Assembly: GCF_015832195.1 (NCBI RefSeq)
Contig: NC_052018.1
Span: 39,871,052 to 39,935,051 of the forward strand
DNA length: 64,000 nt
From: Motacilla alba alba
Lineage: Eukaryota; Chordata; Aves; Passeriformes; Motacillidae
Reading direction: 5' to 3'
Shown here piece after piece: positions 58,301 through 64,000 of the stretch. Every line of letters starts with the position of its first letter. The stretch's first letter is position 1. The notes under the pieces were generated by a model. It saw only the letters and a list, made by a program, of their open reading frames with translations. It ran no database searches and was not told where the DNA came from. Made by a program: the position numbers and the translations under genes.

Positions 58301-61300
58301 GGTAGCAGTAACCAAATGTATAAATAAAGAAACTGAAATAACGGTTAAAAGCAAGGTTCTAAAAATCTATCTGATACCAATTACTATTTGAGCATGTTGG
58401 CAATTCAAATATTTCAGCAGAACTACTTTTTGTAAAAAAAAGTACTAATACTGTCCTGTACCTTTTCTGTGATGACCTGAGAAGTCTAGATTGAACTTCC
58501 ATGCCCTCTTCTCTGTGTTACAAGAAGGCCACATAAGCTCCTGTCCCGGGAAGCTTAAAAATAATGCCAAGTTATAAAATAGACAATTTTTTCACCAGTC
58601 TGAAATTTCTCCCTATTTCATCTTTAAAAACAACACAGCAAATGCTGTGTATTAGCTAATAGAGAAAATGTCAAAGTATTTTTGAAGCCTCCAATTTATT
58701 CCAGGAAATACATCCAGTTGAACTGAAATAATAAATAATAAATCAACCAAACTTAGTTTTGTGCTTCATCTTTTTTCAAAAGACTGCCTGAAAAACAGTT
58801 GTCTTTGGATCTATAAGCTATTGACAGCTGCAGTCAAACTACTAGACAATAACAAAGAACCTACTTAAAGAGAGATCTTGCATATGGGCCTCAGAATTCC
58901 TATTATGTACTCTTCCAGAGCTCTTTACACATATTTCAGTCTTGCACATTTGAAGTAATGGCAGATCAATAGCTACCTCTTAGTATCTTATGAAAAAAAA
59001 AACTTTTGGCTTCAAACTGGAGGACTGCTTCTCAAAGGCATCAGTAGACAAAAAAATATGCTTATTGAAGGGCACTGTGGATGTTGAAAAATGAACTAGT
59101 ACATCAAAGTAAAATTGCTTGAAAGTGGTAAAATATGATTTCTTTCTTCCCTATTGAACCCCAGACAAGTATTTAAATCTCCATAACTGTAGAATTTGAA
59201 TGCAACCTTGGTAAAAGAGAAAAAAAAAAGAATGAAAAGTCTGAAAAACAGAATACATTCAATGAAGAAACAAAAACAAAAAAACAACACCCCCCCAATT
59301 AATGTAATTAACACAGACAATAATTTCCAAGTTTCCTGTACCAAAGAAAATATTATATTTTCTGAAATAGAAGCAACTGGATGACTTTCCGAAGAGACAC
59401 CAATTCATAACAAAACATCAGGATGTCAAACCTAATCTCCTGAAATAATAAGAAAACATTTCAAAGATTCTGTATGCACTGATGTATTGGTGAATTTTGA
59501 AATTTAACATACCATTCATAGCTCTTCAGAGATTTCTCTTTGCACTTACTCAATTTTGGTAAAAAAAAATAATAGGAACTACAGTTTGACCCTAAAAACA
59601 AAATGTTAGTCTAAATCCACAACTTAACTAAGTAACTTACCGAAGTCTGGCTAGAACAACCTGAAGAAAATTCAGCACCATGCTCAGCTCAGCTCCTCGA
59701 CATGCAGGCAGCAGCATCGTAAAGCCATCATTTAACAACTTTTCCTCAGAAAGGCTCAAGTAGCAGCTGGTTTCAAACACTTCCTGGACCCCATCAATGT
59801 AGGTTGATAGCAGAGTCCAGAGATTTTGTCTCTGTGTGTGGTCATTTTTGGTTACTAAAAACTCCTTTGCCTTCTCACGGAAAGCATTTGAGATTTTCTC
59901 GGCCAGGGCACTAATGTCCATATTCTTCTCAACATAAATTAAAAGGAAAGCAAAATGACCTCTCCATATGAGAGCTCTCCGAGCTGTGGTGATGGAGGAT
60001 GGAGTCAAGAAATCCAAAAGATCCAACACCCGATTCACTATATCTTCTGTCTCCACAATAATTGCCAGCATGAGGAACAGGTTAAAGAAGTTCTGCAGCC
60101 CCACTTCTGTCAGCTCCTGCATTCTTTTCCGATGGAACTTGGAATAAATTCTACAAAAACAAACCAAAAAAAAAAACCAGGAAAGAGAAAGTTCCTTAAA
60201 GTATGCAATTTTCTATCTTCTTGAGTGACTAAAATTGTATTTTCATGCTTTTAGTTTTTTGTTACCTGCTTCCAGTAACCCTTAAATTTTAAATACTCTT
60301 TTTCTCATTACTCTTATGGTTACTGGAACAAACATGCTCTTTAAGTTTCTGCTTTTGATTTAAGGCACACATTGTTTCCAGTTGGAGGCGCAGCCTAACC
60401 CTTCCCCCTTATCTAACCTCTAGAACCAAGCTGAGCACAATGTTATGAGCAGACTCTGCTCTGTCTGCGATGGATGTCCTCCATATGTGCCTTCAAATCA
60501 ATCAAGTTTAGCCCATGAGGGCTCCTAGGAAAGGGAGCTGTCAAGAGGCATCTCCTTGCAGCAGCAAACCATTCCTGTACACCAACTTCTTCCCTGGAAA
60601 CTTCTTGATTTCCACCTGGAAATCAGCTACTGGTTTCTGCTATTATGTTACAATGCTGCAGCTGCAGTGATCAAAGTCTCACCTACCAAAACATCACTGC
60701 AGTAAAAGGAAGATTTCTGTTGGAAAACTCCTTTTCTCCACAGTGCTTTGCCAAAGTCTGTATCAACTCGTACTGTTCACCTATGGTATGCTCAGGTTTG
60801 AAAGAAAACAGAGAAACTGAGGCATTTGGAAGAGAAACCTCTCTCCAGGTAGAAAGATGTTATGAAACTTTATCTGCATTGCTTACAGGATAATGCTCAA
60901 GTCATACACAGCTGATGGTGACAAGCACTGAGACTTTGAAACTTTAAAGTGGTTGCCAAAAAGGAAAAAGCCCATACAAAGAGATCTTTTCTGGGACCTT
61001 TGCTTGGATGTGGACTTTTACTTAAAAATCACCATTCCTAAAACAGAGGAGTAAGATGAAAATGGCATAACTTTTTGATTATTGTGTTTAAAACTTTGGG
61101 TATATCCTTCACCTTTAATTTAAAATAAGTTCCACCTACAATAGTTAAACATCCATAAATGATGTTTTCCTATTCTGTCACCTGGAAAACAGTTGGAAGT
61201 GGTGTTGAGGTTATCAAATCTAGCCACCAAAAATTACAGCAAATCCAATTAATGTTGTTTAGTAGTAAATTACTACTGACAGGCATTTATATTTTTCATG

Positions 61301-63300
61301 CATCAATTAATGCTTGGTTAGCTACTGAAAACAGAGTCCATCCCAAAATCATAGCTGTAGGCTGTTAAATTTTGCTACTTGAGTAATTGATTTTTTCAAG
61401 GTAGAAATGAAGAAAACTGGTTCAGCAGACTGATGCACTGTCTGTTGTATGTTATTACTCCCCCTCTTAAATTACGGAAAGCTATAAGAGCACAAAATTG
61501 TAAGTATAATTTTATTTCAGTAAGAACAGAGTAGGCCAATTAATTTTTTTTAAAAAGCAAGACGCTGATACAAAATCCAACAACATATTTGTTCCTATGT
61601 AGTTGCAGTGATTCATAAAGCCAAACTTTAGTGACTACAATAACTTCTGAAGTGTTCATATACATTAGACATACTGTTCTTTTCTGACAGCCAAGATAAC
61701 CTTTCTTTTCTGGAAGAAAAACACAACTTTGTGTATACACATGGGCATTTTTTAATGCTTATTAGTTGTGTACATGAGGATCTCACTAAAGCTTAATAAA
61801 GTTTTAATTAATTATATTAATACTCAAGAAAATCTTTTTAAAAAACTCAAAAGCCTAAACCAGAACTATTTCTGTTTTCTCTATCAAATGAAAAAAAAAT
61901 TTTTAAGTCTGTAGTAATTATTACAACTGCTATCTCATTGCTATAAGAAAAGTCTTACAGATTAGTACACACCTAAAACATCAAGGGTTTCATGTAGAGC
62001 ATATATATTTTATGGTTTTTTATATTATGACTGACTGTACTAATTAGTATGTTCCAAGAATAAGTGAAATAGAAATATTAAAATCCTCACAAATACATTA
62101 TGAGAGATTTTGAAAACCACTGAAAAGAAAATATTTAAATGAAAATGCAGGTCTAGCAAGTGTCAGTCTGCATGTTCTTGAACAACACATGGCTTACATG
62201 CAGCTCAAACACAATTTCTGTGCTTTAATTACATTATCTGTCTGGCAACTGGGTTGTACCACTGCACTGGTTGCCAGTCTACCAAATTCCTGGCCAGTGG
62301 GATGAGGTAAATCATCCCACTCTATGGATGCCAAGGTGATTCTTGGACCCAGTTACAGCCTCAGCTGGCAACAGAAACTTTAGGGAACAACTGCTTTCTT
62401 CAAATTATGAGTCACCCTGGATCCCTCACCCCCTTTACTTTGTCAAAAGCAGAATACCCTCTGCCTCACATGTGACTGGAAGGGCCCCTAACCCACCACA
62501 TTTGTTACAAAATGAGACAAACTAAATAGCATCCATACCGTCCTTTAATTTGTTTCCAGGGATGCACACCATTATTTTCTTCTTTCATAATCCGTGCCAA
62601 GATGCTGAGGAAAATGAAGTAACTGTTGCTGGAGTTGTACAGAGAAGGGACCCGCTGTTCACAGCAGCAGCGTTTCACCAAGTCAAGCATTGACAAAGAA
62701 GTCTTACTAATATTTGCCAGATCCTTCAGACCAAGCCAAGGAACAGTAAAGCAGCTGTTCTAAAAGAATAGATGAAAACAGAAAATATTATAAATAACAA
62801 CAAATGCCAATATTATAAAGGCAGCAAGATGCACTCCGTCACAGGAATAAAAGGATATATTTCTACCACGTCTAAAACAATAAAAGTGCATTGTAACTAT
62901 GTGCAAAGTATTTTTACAAGACCTTAAACTGAGTAGTCCTGATGAAAAATAGGATTTAAAATAATTGTCATATTTTATTATTTCATAATGTAATGGACCA
63001 TAACAAATTTAAACATGATTTCATTACACAAACATAGCAAATTTAAGGATACTGTCATTGATTAGGTAGCTTTACCCAAGTAGAGCAATCAAGCTTGGCT
63101 ACAGGAAAATCAGAATTAATCGGCAAAAATCAAGGACTGTCTACATGCAATTCTACATTTTTATACATTCATCTACTTACCAGATTCTTGCTGTAATAAT
63201 CCCAGAGTATGGTGACAATAGATAGGTTCAAATCCCAAAAACTACACAAAGTCAAACAGCACTGAAGGTGCATTCGTAAGTGTTCTTCCAACACACCAGT
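4279..63300 (-). CDS. MMS22L: MMS22L, C-terminal two thirds (14 exons, 5' end outside window)
   Basis: This is the DNA-repair protein MMS22L. The family is known to form an obligate complex with TONSL in the nucleus. The complex binds stalled or broken replication forks with new histones and promotes RAD51 loading onto single-stranded DNA. The call rests on peptides in the exons that match the human protein as I remember it, such as ELTEVGLQNFF, SAMVAKTLEYLG, ATSKAQ, AYLNQLLG, PPPRLAS and LGRNAAQREAY. The coding segments are 63181-63300, 62539-62759, 59641-60150, 28591-28781, 26051-26201, 23165-23307, 22253-22395, 21946-22105, 18769-18938, 11875-12086, 9400-9566, 7899-7995, 6625-6792 and 4279-4363. 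They total 2,538 nt, with GT-AG borders, matching phases and no internal stop, giving 845 codons. The start codon and about 400 N-terminal residues are beyond the right edge. I see no frameshift, so the gene looks functional. Confidence 0.96.
4364..6624 (-). other. MMS22L intron (2.3 kb)
   Basis: The last intron has a weak GTTTGA donor. A GC-richer patch at about 5740-6110 differs from the AT-rich rest and might be a decayed mobile element, but I recognise no family. Otherwise I see nothing in it. Confidence 0.8.
6625..6792 (-). CDS. MMS22L: MMS22L exon
   Basis: This 168-nt exon encodes residues 762-818 of the visible frame, with phase 2 in and phase 2 out. QFIQDYTAVYDHRVFSILE, LTQ-like ITQSLKDSE and GLGRNAAQ match the human C-terminus. 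The acceptor is CCCCTCAG. The donor reads GTTTGA, which is weak because of T at +3 and +4. It is the only site that joins AAQR to the EAY of the last exon in frame, as in human. Confidence 0.9.
6793..7898 (-). other. MMS22L intron (1.1 kb)
   Basis: This is AT-rich intron sequence with GT-AG borders. I recognise no repeat or gene in it. Confidence 0.85.
7899..7995 (-). CDS. MMS22L: MMS22L exon, short (97 nt)
   Basis: This 97-nt exon has no ORF of 60 or more codons of its own and was found by translation of the gap. It encodes residues 730-762 of the visible frame: VKKISTDIVQYMVEGCQAG followed by ATQLTSVLR. The C-terminal end (QLTSV followed by a hydrophobic residue and R) matches the human QLTSVFR segment. 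Phases are 1 in and 2 out. The acceptor is TTTTGCAG and the donor is GTAAGC. Confidence 0.9.
7996..9399 (-). other. MMS22L intron (1.4 kb)
   Basis: This intron has GT-AG borders. A minus-strand ORF of 120 codons at 8374-8736 lies wholly inside it. It matches no family I know and I treat it as chance. Confidence 0.85.
9400..9566 (-). CDS. MMS22L: MMS22L exon
   Basis: This 167-nt exon encodes residues 674-730 of the visible frame, with phase 2 in and phase 1 out. ENYLQFKG, PPPRLASVLAFILEVL and LPAVLKCLVLVNE match the human protein. The acceptor is TTCCCAG and the donor is GTGAGC. ORFs read on the plus strand over this stretch are antisense shadows. Confidence 0.94.
9567..11874 (-). other. MMS22L intron (2.3 kb)
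   Basis: This is ordinary AT-rich intron. There is a slightly GC-richer stretch at about 11380-11520, without a recognised element. Confidence 0.85.
11875..12086 (-). CDS. MMS22L: MMS22L exon
   Basis: This 212-nt exon encodes residues 604-674 of the visible frame, with phase 0 in and phase 2 out. GLSFICCQSQ, AYLNQLLGSII, YFGRFLPSSP and AGQHPLLTAL match the human C-terminal region. The middle (TAAGAGQ) comes from a GC-rich, CpG-containing stretch that stands out from the AT-rich introns around it. The acceptor is TTCTACAG and the donor is GTAAGG. Confidence 0.93.
12087..18768 (-). other. MMS22L intron (6.7 kb)
   Basis: This is the second-longest intron in the window. Apart from a 26-A tract at 14832-14857 I see no recognised element. 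It is notable for lacking visible CR1 copies over 6.7 kb. Confidence 0.85.
14832..14857. repeat. poly(A) tract, 26 bp
   Basis: This is an uninterrupted run of 26 A. No retrotransposon body is visible upstream, so it is probably a simple repeat rather than a tail. Confidence 0.9.
18769..18938 (-). CDS. MMS22L: MMS22L exon
   Basis: This 170-nt exon encodes residues 547-603 of the visible frame, with phase 1 in and phase 0 out. CLVKFCAPILATSKAQ, LLFRIVDCLLLPHSVLQQ and LPLYLQ are near-identical to human. The acceptor is CAACAG and the donor is GTAAAT. Confidence 0.94.
18939..21945 (-). other. MMS22L intron (3.0 kb)
   Basis: This intron holds one CR1 fragment at about 20930-21160. The rest is AT-rich with no recognised element. 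Confidence 0.85.
20930..21160 (-). mobile_element. CR1 LINE fragment
   Basis: The reverse complement of a CR1 3' region reads here on the plus strand, with AACCAAGTCCAACTCCCAGCC, a TGCACGGGACACCC segment, GAGAGTGTTGTCC, CTTCCCTGGGGAGCC and TGTTCCAGTGCCCAA. Because the gene is on the minus strand, the element lies in the same sense as MMS22L. Confidence 0.88.
21946..22105 (-). CDS. MMS22L: MMS22L exon
   Basis: This 160-nt exon encodes residues 494-547 of the visible frame, with phase 0 in and phase 1 out. AVGRTYSGLQTLPEKSAMV, LEYLGDVLKYVKPYL and GLQLTYWIIG match the human protein. The acceptor is TTTTCTCAG, at the end of a good pyrimidine tract, and the donor is GTAATT. Only 147 bp separate it from the preceding exon, the shortest intron in the window. 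Confidence 0.94.
22253..22395 (-). CDS. MMS22L: MMS22L exon
   Basis: This 143-nt exon encodes residues 446-493 of the visible frame. It begins KAYMEQLTEMTRLIFKLSEV and ends DPKNALVQFIK, with phase 1 in and phase 0 out. The six-frame list shows no ORF of 60 or more codons here. I found the exon by translating the gap between two clear MMS22L exons and matching the family sequence. The acceptor is AATCAG and the donor is GTACTG. The next intron is only 147 bp. Confidence 0.92.
22396..23164 (-). other. MMS22L intron (0.8 kb)
   Basis: This is AT-rich intron with a good GTAAGT donor. Nothing else is recognised. A 116-codon minus ORF overlapping it and the flanking exon is a frame shadow. Confidence 0.85.
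23165..23307 (-). CDS. MMS22L: MMS22L exon
   Basis: This 143-nt exon has phase 2 in and phase 1 out and encodes residues 398-446 of the visible frame. It contains SLCEAF, GYTSYEALTVRSW and RCILQMFL, all close to human. The tail (SGALAKTDAERTVG) is poorly conserved and seems a few residues shorter than the human segment, though I am judging that from memory. The acceptor is TACGCAG and the donor is GTAAGT. Confidence 0.92.
23308..26050 (-). other. MMS22L intron (2.7 kb)
   Basis: This is AT-rich intron. I recognise no mobile element or gene in it. Confidence 0.85.
26051..26201 (-). CDS. MMS22L: MMS22L exon
   Basis: This 151-nt exon has phase 1 in and phase 2 out and encodes residues 348-398 of the visible frame. 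Peptides FTLLALDIPSKA, LQPQPVLSM, LFGWDDM and RYLSHLIEN match the human protein. The acceptor is AAAAACAG after a short pyrimidine stretch, and the donor is GTGAAA. The last codon is a serine split AG/T with the next exon. Confidence 0.93.
26202..28590 (-). other. MMS22L intron (2.4 kb)
   Basis: This intron has a GTTAGC donor. A GC-richer patch at about 27345-27500 contains a CTCTCTCTCT run and may be an old unidentified insertion. Otherwise nothing is seen. Confidence 0.8.
28591..28781 (-). CDS. MMS22L: MMS22L exon after the giant intron
   Basis: This 191-nt exon enters in phase 2 and leaves in phase 1, encoding residues 284-348 of the visible frame. Its second half (HHLAVASALWRNFF, LKSQRMSQ, QLADTAA) matches human MMS22L well. 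The first 25 or so residues (around QGPQLGSTAPDAQL) are more divergent but, as I recall the human protein, equal in length, which suggests a variable loop. The acceptor is TCTCCCTAG and the donor is GTTAGC, which has an uncommon T at +3. Confidence 0.93.
29530..29539. repeat. poly(G) tract, 10 bp
   Basis: A run of ten G stands in AT-rich intron sequence. Confidence 0.85.
30358..30535 (+). mobile_element. old MIR-like SINE
   Basis: The order of motifs follows the MIR core and 3' half: CTCTGTGGCTTCACATAAATC, where the core has a CTGTGTGACCTTGGGCAAGT-like segment, then GCCTCAGTTTCCCAGC, CTTACC, and GGATGCTGTGAAAAC. The GCCTCAGTTTCC motif is the clearest. The tRNA-like 5' end is not recognisable. 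It is strongly diverged, as expected for an element shared across amniotes. Confidence 0.6.
32112..32185. repeat. AT-rich simple repeat (ATAT/AGAT)
   Basis: This is a degenerate microsatellite of ATATAT with GAGATATATGA units. Confidence 0.85.
32429..32888 (-). mobile_element. CR1 LINE fragment, long, with tail
   Basis: It starts on the plus strand at the reverse-complemented tail (GGAATCATAGAATTG) and runs through AAGCCCCATCCAACTTGGCC, GTCTCACCACCCTCAC, AATCTCCCCTCTTTCAG, CTTCTTTTCTCCAGGCTGAA and AGCCCCAACTTTCTCAGCC. About 460 bp of CR1 3' end is present, in the sense of MMS22L. The sequence after it (32890-33060) is not recognisable CR1. Confidence 0.92.
35616..35643. repeat. (CAAA)n/(CAAAA)n simple repeat
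   Basis: This is a short A-rich repeat of AAAC and AAAAC units. Confidence 0.8.
36068..36312 (+). mobile_element. CR1 LINE 3' fragment, antisense to MMS22L
   Basis: This copy is in plus orientation. It has CCACCTGAACATGAGGAAGA, AGGTTGCCCAGAGAGGTTGT, GGAGTCTCCCTC and AGGGAGGTTGGACC, then TGGTCCCTTCCAACC before the tail. Its final part carries a 15-bp direct duplication (36245-36259 and 36270-36284). Confidence 0.92.
38331..38434. repeat. AT-rich palindromic repeat
   Basis: About 100 bp consist of TATATA and ACTATATATATAGT-type units, including a perfect 14-bp palindrome at 38353-38366. It could form hairpins or cruciforms. Confidence 0.85.
39913..40332 (-). other. unrecognised intronic ORF (139 codons)
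   Basis: This is one of the longest ORFs not explained by a known exon in the giant intron. An acceptor-like pyrimidine run with TTCAACAG lies just inside its start. The predicted peptide has no motif or family I recognise. Part of it might be a decayed LTR, but I cannot show that. It is most likely noncoding. Confidence 0.15.
40909..40937. repeat. poly(T) tract with one interruption
   Basis: T runs of 8 to 9 and 18 are separated by a single G. No retrotransposon body is evident next to it. Confidence 0.9.
41262..41832 (-). mobile_element. CR1 LINE fragment
   Basis: The plus strand shows reverse-complemented CR1, diverged: GACAACCTGTACCAGTGCTCA, CAGACCAGGCTGAACAGTTC, CCTCAGCCTTTCCTCACA, GAGATGCTCCAGTCCC and GTATTGAGCAGCCCAGAACT. 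The part after 41730 may reach into the 3' end of the ORF2 region. No intact reading frame remains. Confidence 0.85.
42140..42472 (-). mobile_element. degenerate CR1-like fragment
   Basis: It begins AAGTCACAG and has TTGGAAGGGACC, GGCTCAAAGCAAGCC, AAGTTTGTTCCAATGCCTGTG and AACCTTTTTCCTCA, which follow the order of a reverse-complemented CR1 3' end with heavy divergence. The right part, from about 42330, is less certain. Confidence 0.6.
48503..48732 (-). mobile_element. CR1 LINE fragment with tail
   Basis: The plus strand starts with the tail complement CACAGAATCACGGAACC, then TTAGGTTGGAAAGACATCATC, AAGTCCAAACATTAACCCAGC, CAGCCTGTTCCAGTGCTTGAC and CTTTTTCCTAATACCCA. It is about 230 bp and truncated. 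Confidence 0.9.
52469..52482. repeat. poly(G) tract, 14 bp
   Basis: This is an uninterrupted run of 14 G, about 470 bp left of the CpG-rich patch. Confidence 0.9.
52945..53050. promoter_or_regulatory. isolated CpG-rich patch in the giant intron
   Basis: About eleven CpG dinucleotides fall within roughly 105 bp (for example GGCGGGGCGGCCGAG and CCCGCGCAGG), in an intron that is otherwise AT-rich and CpG-poor. GGCGGGGC resembles an Sp1 GC box. A TATATAAG motif follows on the plus strand at 53132-53139. I infer a possible intronic promoter or enhancer, but no transcript or ORF supports it. It could also be a CpG-rich piece of a mobile element. Confidence 0.4.
54400..54905 (-). mobile_element. 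CR1 LINE fragment with expanded tail
   Basis: A tail-like run of AGAAT/ATTCT units (54400-54461) is followed by reverse-complemented CR1: TGACCATCTAGTCCAGCTGCC, AATTTCCTCCTAAACACTGA, AATGCTTCCTAATGTCC, CAGCCTCCTTTTCTCCAAACC and CCTCAGCCACTCCTCACAGG. It is about 500 bp, in the sense of MMS22L. The tail has become a perfect 30-bp palindrome at 54422-54451. Confidence 0.88.
54422..54451. repeat. perfect 30-bp palindrome
   Basis: The 30 bases from TAGAATATTC to GAATATTCTA equal their own reverse complement, with no spacer. It lies in the tail-like part of the CR1 copy. Confidence 0.95.
56870..56886. repeat. poly(A) tract, 17 bp
   Basis: This is a run of 17 A following other A-rich sequence (AAAACCAAAACAAAAC from about 56810). 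Confidence 0.85.
57395..57413. repeat. (GAAA)n microsatellite
   Basis: There are four to five GAAA units on the plus strand. Confidence 0.85.
59641..60150 (-). CDS. MMS22L: MMS22L exon, largest (510 nt)
   Basis: This is the largest exon and the strongest evidence for the gene. It encodes residues 114-284 of the visible frame, starting IYSKFHRKRM and ending VVLARLR. Helical, leucine-rich segments such as LTEVGLQNFFNLFLML, ALIWRGHFAFLL and FREKAKEFL match human MMS22L nearly throughout. The acceptor is TTTTTGTAG and the donor is GTAAGT. Phases are 2 in and 2 out. It is followed by the 30.9-kb intron. A reading from the ATG at 60167 would start inside the intron, so that ATG is not used as a start. 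Confidence 0.96.
60151..62538 (-). other. MMS22L intron (2.4 kb)
   Basis: This is AT-rich intron with GTATGG donor and TTTTTGTAG acceptor. The GC-richer parts at about 60380-60620 and 62210-62500 match no element that I know. Confidence 0.85.
62539..62759 (-). CDS. MMS22L: MMS22L exon
   Basis: This 221-nt exon enters in phase 0 and leaves in phase 2. It encodes residues 41-114 of the visible frame, from NSCFTVPWLGLK to HPWKQIKG. The final arginine codon is split, CG here and A in the next exon. The acceptor follows a TTCTTTTAG run and the donor is GTATGG. The intron upstream is only 421 bp. The cysteine triplet CCC after LVKR resembles the human TCCC segment. Confidence 0.93.
62760..63180 (-). 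other. MMS22L intron (421 bp)
   Basis: This is a short AT-rich intron with GTAAGT donor and TTTTAG acceptor. Nothing else is seen. Confidence 0.88.
63181..63300 (-). CDS. MMS22L: MMS22L exon (first in window)
   Basis: This 120-nt exon starts and ends in phase 0 and encodes residues 1-40 of the part visible here. The peptide includes LEEHLRM, CCLTLCSFWDLN and IVTILWDYYSKNL, which matches the human segment closely. The acceptor is CAAG after a pyrimidine-rich run, and the donor is GTAAGT. The ORF stays open for about 20 codons upstream of the acceptor, but that stretch is intronic by homology. Confidence 0.93.
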
Positions 63301-63495
63301 CTTGAAAAGGAAGTAAGAAATTAATTGTAGGATACATACAACCAGTACTACCAGACTATTCAAAGTAATTTCCTAATATAAAATATATTTTCAATTATAT
63401 ACTGTTGAGTAAATGCATCTTCTAATACAAGCAACAAACTCGAAGATAAAAGCTGACAATTGCACCCTCCAAACCAGCCAATCCTGGTTCATCCC

Positions 63496-63531
63496 AGAAT
63501 CAAAGAATCACAGAATCATATAGGCTAGGAA
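63496..63531 (-). mobile_element. CR1 tail fragment
   Basis: This is the complement of a CR1 tail (AATCACAGAATCATATAGG) with the start of the next segment. Only about 36 bp can be recognised. Confidence 0.65.
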
Positions 63532-63859
63532 AGACTTCTGAAAAGATTCATAGGAAAGAAAACAGGAAATAGCAAACTATTTGAACACAGTGAAGCATCC
63601 AGGTAGTAATTGTGGGATAATGAAAGTGGAATTATTTTCATCCAGCTTTTGGTAACAACAAAACAGAACTTTCATGGGAGGTAGGATATTAAGAGCTTCA
63701 TGCTCTGAAATAAAATCATGTGTTTAACCCAGGCTATTTTAGGCATCTACTTTAGGGTGATAATTCCTGTAAGGGTTTTATTGTCTCCACTGCCTGCAAA
63801 AGTGGTTTAATGGACCAACTAGTGAGCAGTTAAGAGTAGACTTTTACATGTGTGAGTCA

Positions 63860-63945
63860 GTCTAACACCTGTACCCCATGGCAGGGGTGTGGGAAGTAGA
63901 TGACCTTTAAGGTCCTTTCCAAACCAAATTATTACATGGATATGA
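63860..63945 (+). mobile_element. CR1 3' end fragment
   Basis: This is a plus-orientation CR1 end: GGCAGGGGTGTGG, GATGACCTTTAAGGTCC, TTTCCAAACCAAATTATTACA. Only the last 85 bp or so of the element is present. Confidence 0.82.
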
Positions 63946-64000
63946 TTTACTCACAAGGCTACTTCTACTATGTCTTTGAGTGGGTTTTTTTCCTGTTTTC

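Larger units (their letters stand above)
28782..59640 (-). other. MMS22L giant intron (30.9 kb)
   Basis: The exon ending LARLR and the exon starting SVHER are adjacent in the human protein, with equal residue spacing and matching split arginine codon, so no coding exon should lie between. The intron has a GTAAGT donor and TCTCCCTAG acceptor. It contains six CR1 fragments, a MIR-like SINE, several simple repeats and a CpG-rich patch, each listed separately. Other long parts (33.1-36.0, 36.4-40.9, 42.5-48.4 and 55.0-59.6 kb) hold no gene that I can support. Confidence 0.88.
63301..64000 (-). other. MMS22L intron, partial
   Basis: This is the intron upstream of the first visible exon. No coding match to MMS22L occurs in these 700 bp, so the preceding exon lies outside the window. 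Two CR1 3' tails occur here in opposite orientations. Confidence 0.8.

Noticed and set aside
1..64000. Search for CRISPR arrays, tRNA or rRNA genes, operons and prokaryotic or phage systems.
   Set aside because: No regularly spaced repeats, tRNA-like or rRNA-like sequence or dense gene arrangement was seen. The window is a vertebrate gene region.

Overview
The window is vertebrate nuclear DNA, almost certainly from a bird and probably a songbird. It is AT-rich and gene-poor, and it carries several CR1 LINE fragments, some with the usual octamer-like 3' tails. It also has one solo LTR of an endogenous retrovirus family I associate with passerines. There are no operons, prokaryotic signals, CRISPR arrays or RNA genes that I can support.

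One protein-coding gene fills nearly the whole window on the minus strand: MMS22L, the partner of TONSL that helps load RAD51 at stalled or broken replication forks. I reconstruct fourteen exons, the last of which holds the stop codon. They run from 63300 down to 4279. The splice phases agree at all thirteen junctions and give one open frame of 845 codons plus a stop. That is roughly the C-terminal two thirds of a protein of about 1,240 residues. The 5' exons (about 400 residues) lie beyond the right edge.

Layout from left to right: 1-3660 is the 3' flank, probably a convergent intergenic gap, with a solo LTR at 1183-1724 and a CR1 fragment. 3660-4278 is the probable 3' UTR with a candidate ATTAAA poly(A) signal. 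4279-28781 holds eleven short exons, separated by introns of 0.15-6.7 kb. 28782-59640 is one intron of about 30.9 kb, nearly half of the window. It holds most of the CR1 copies, an old MIR-like SINE, AT-rich palindromic tracts and one isolated CpG-rich patch near 53.0 kb. 59641-63300 holds three more exons, including the largest (510 nt). 63301-64000 is intron sequence with two CR1 tails.

I found no new biological system. The items most worth a second look are the CpG-rich patch with a nearby TATA-like motif inside the giant intron, a 30-bp perfect palindrome in a CR1 tail, the two splice donors with T at +3, and the intronic ORF at 39913-40332.
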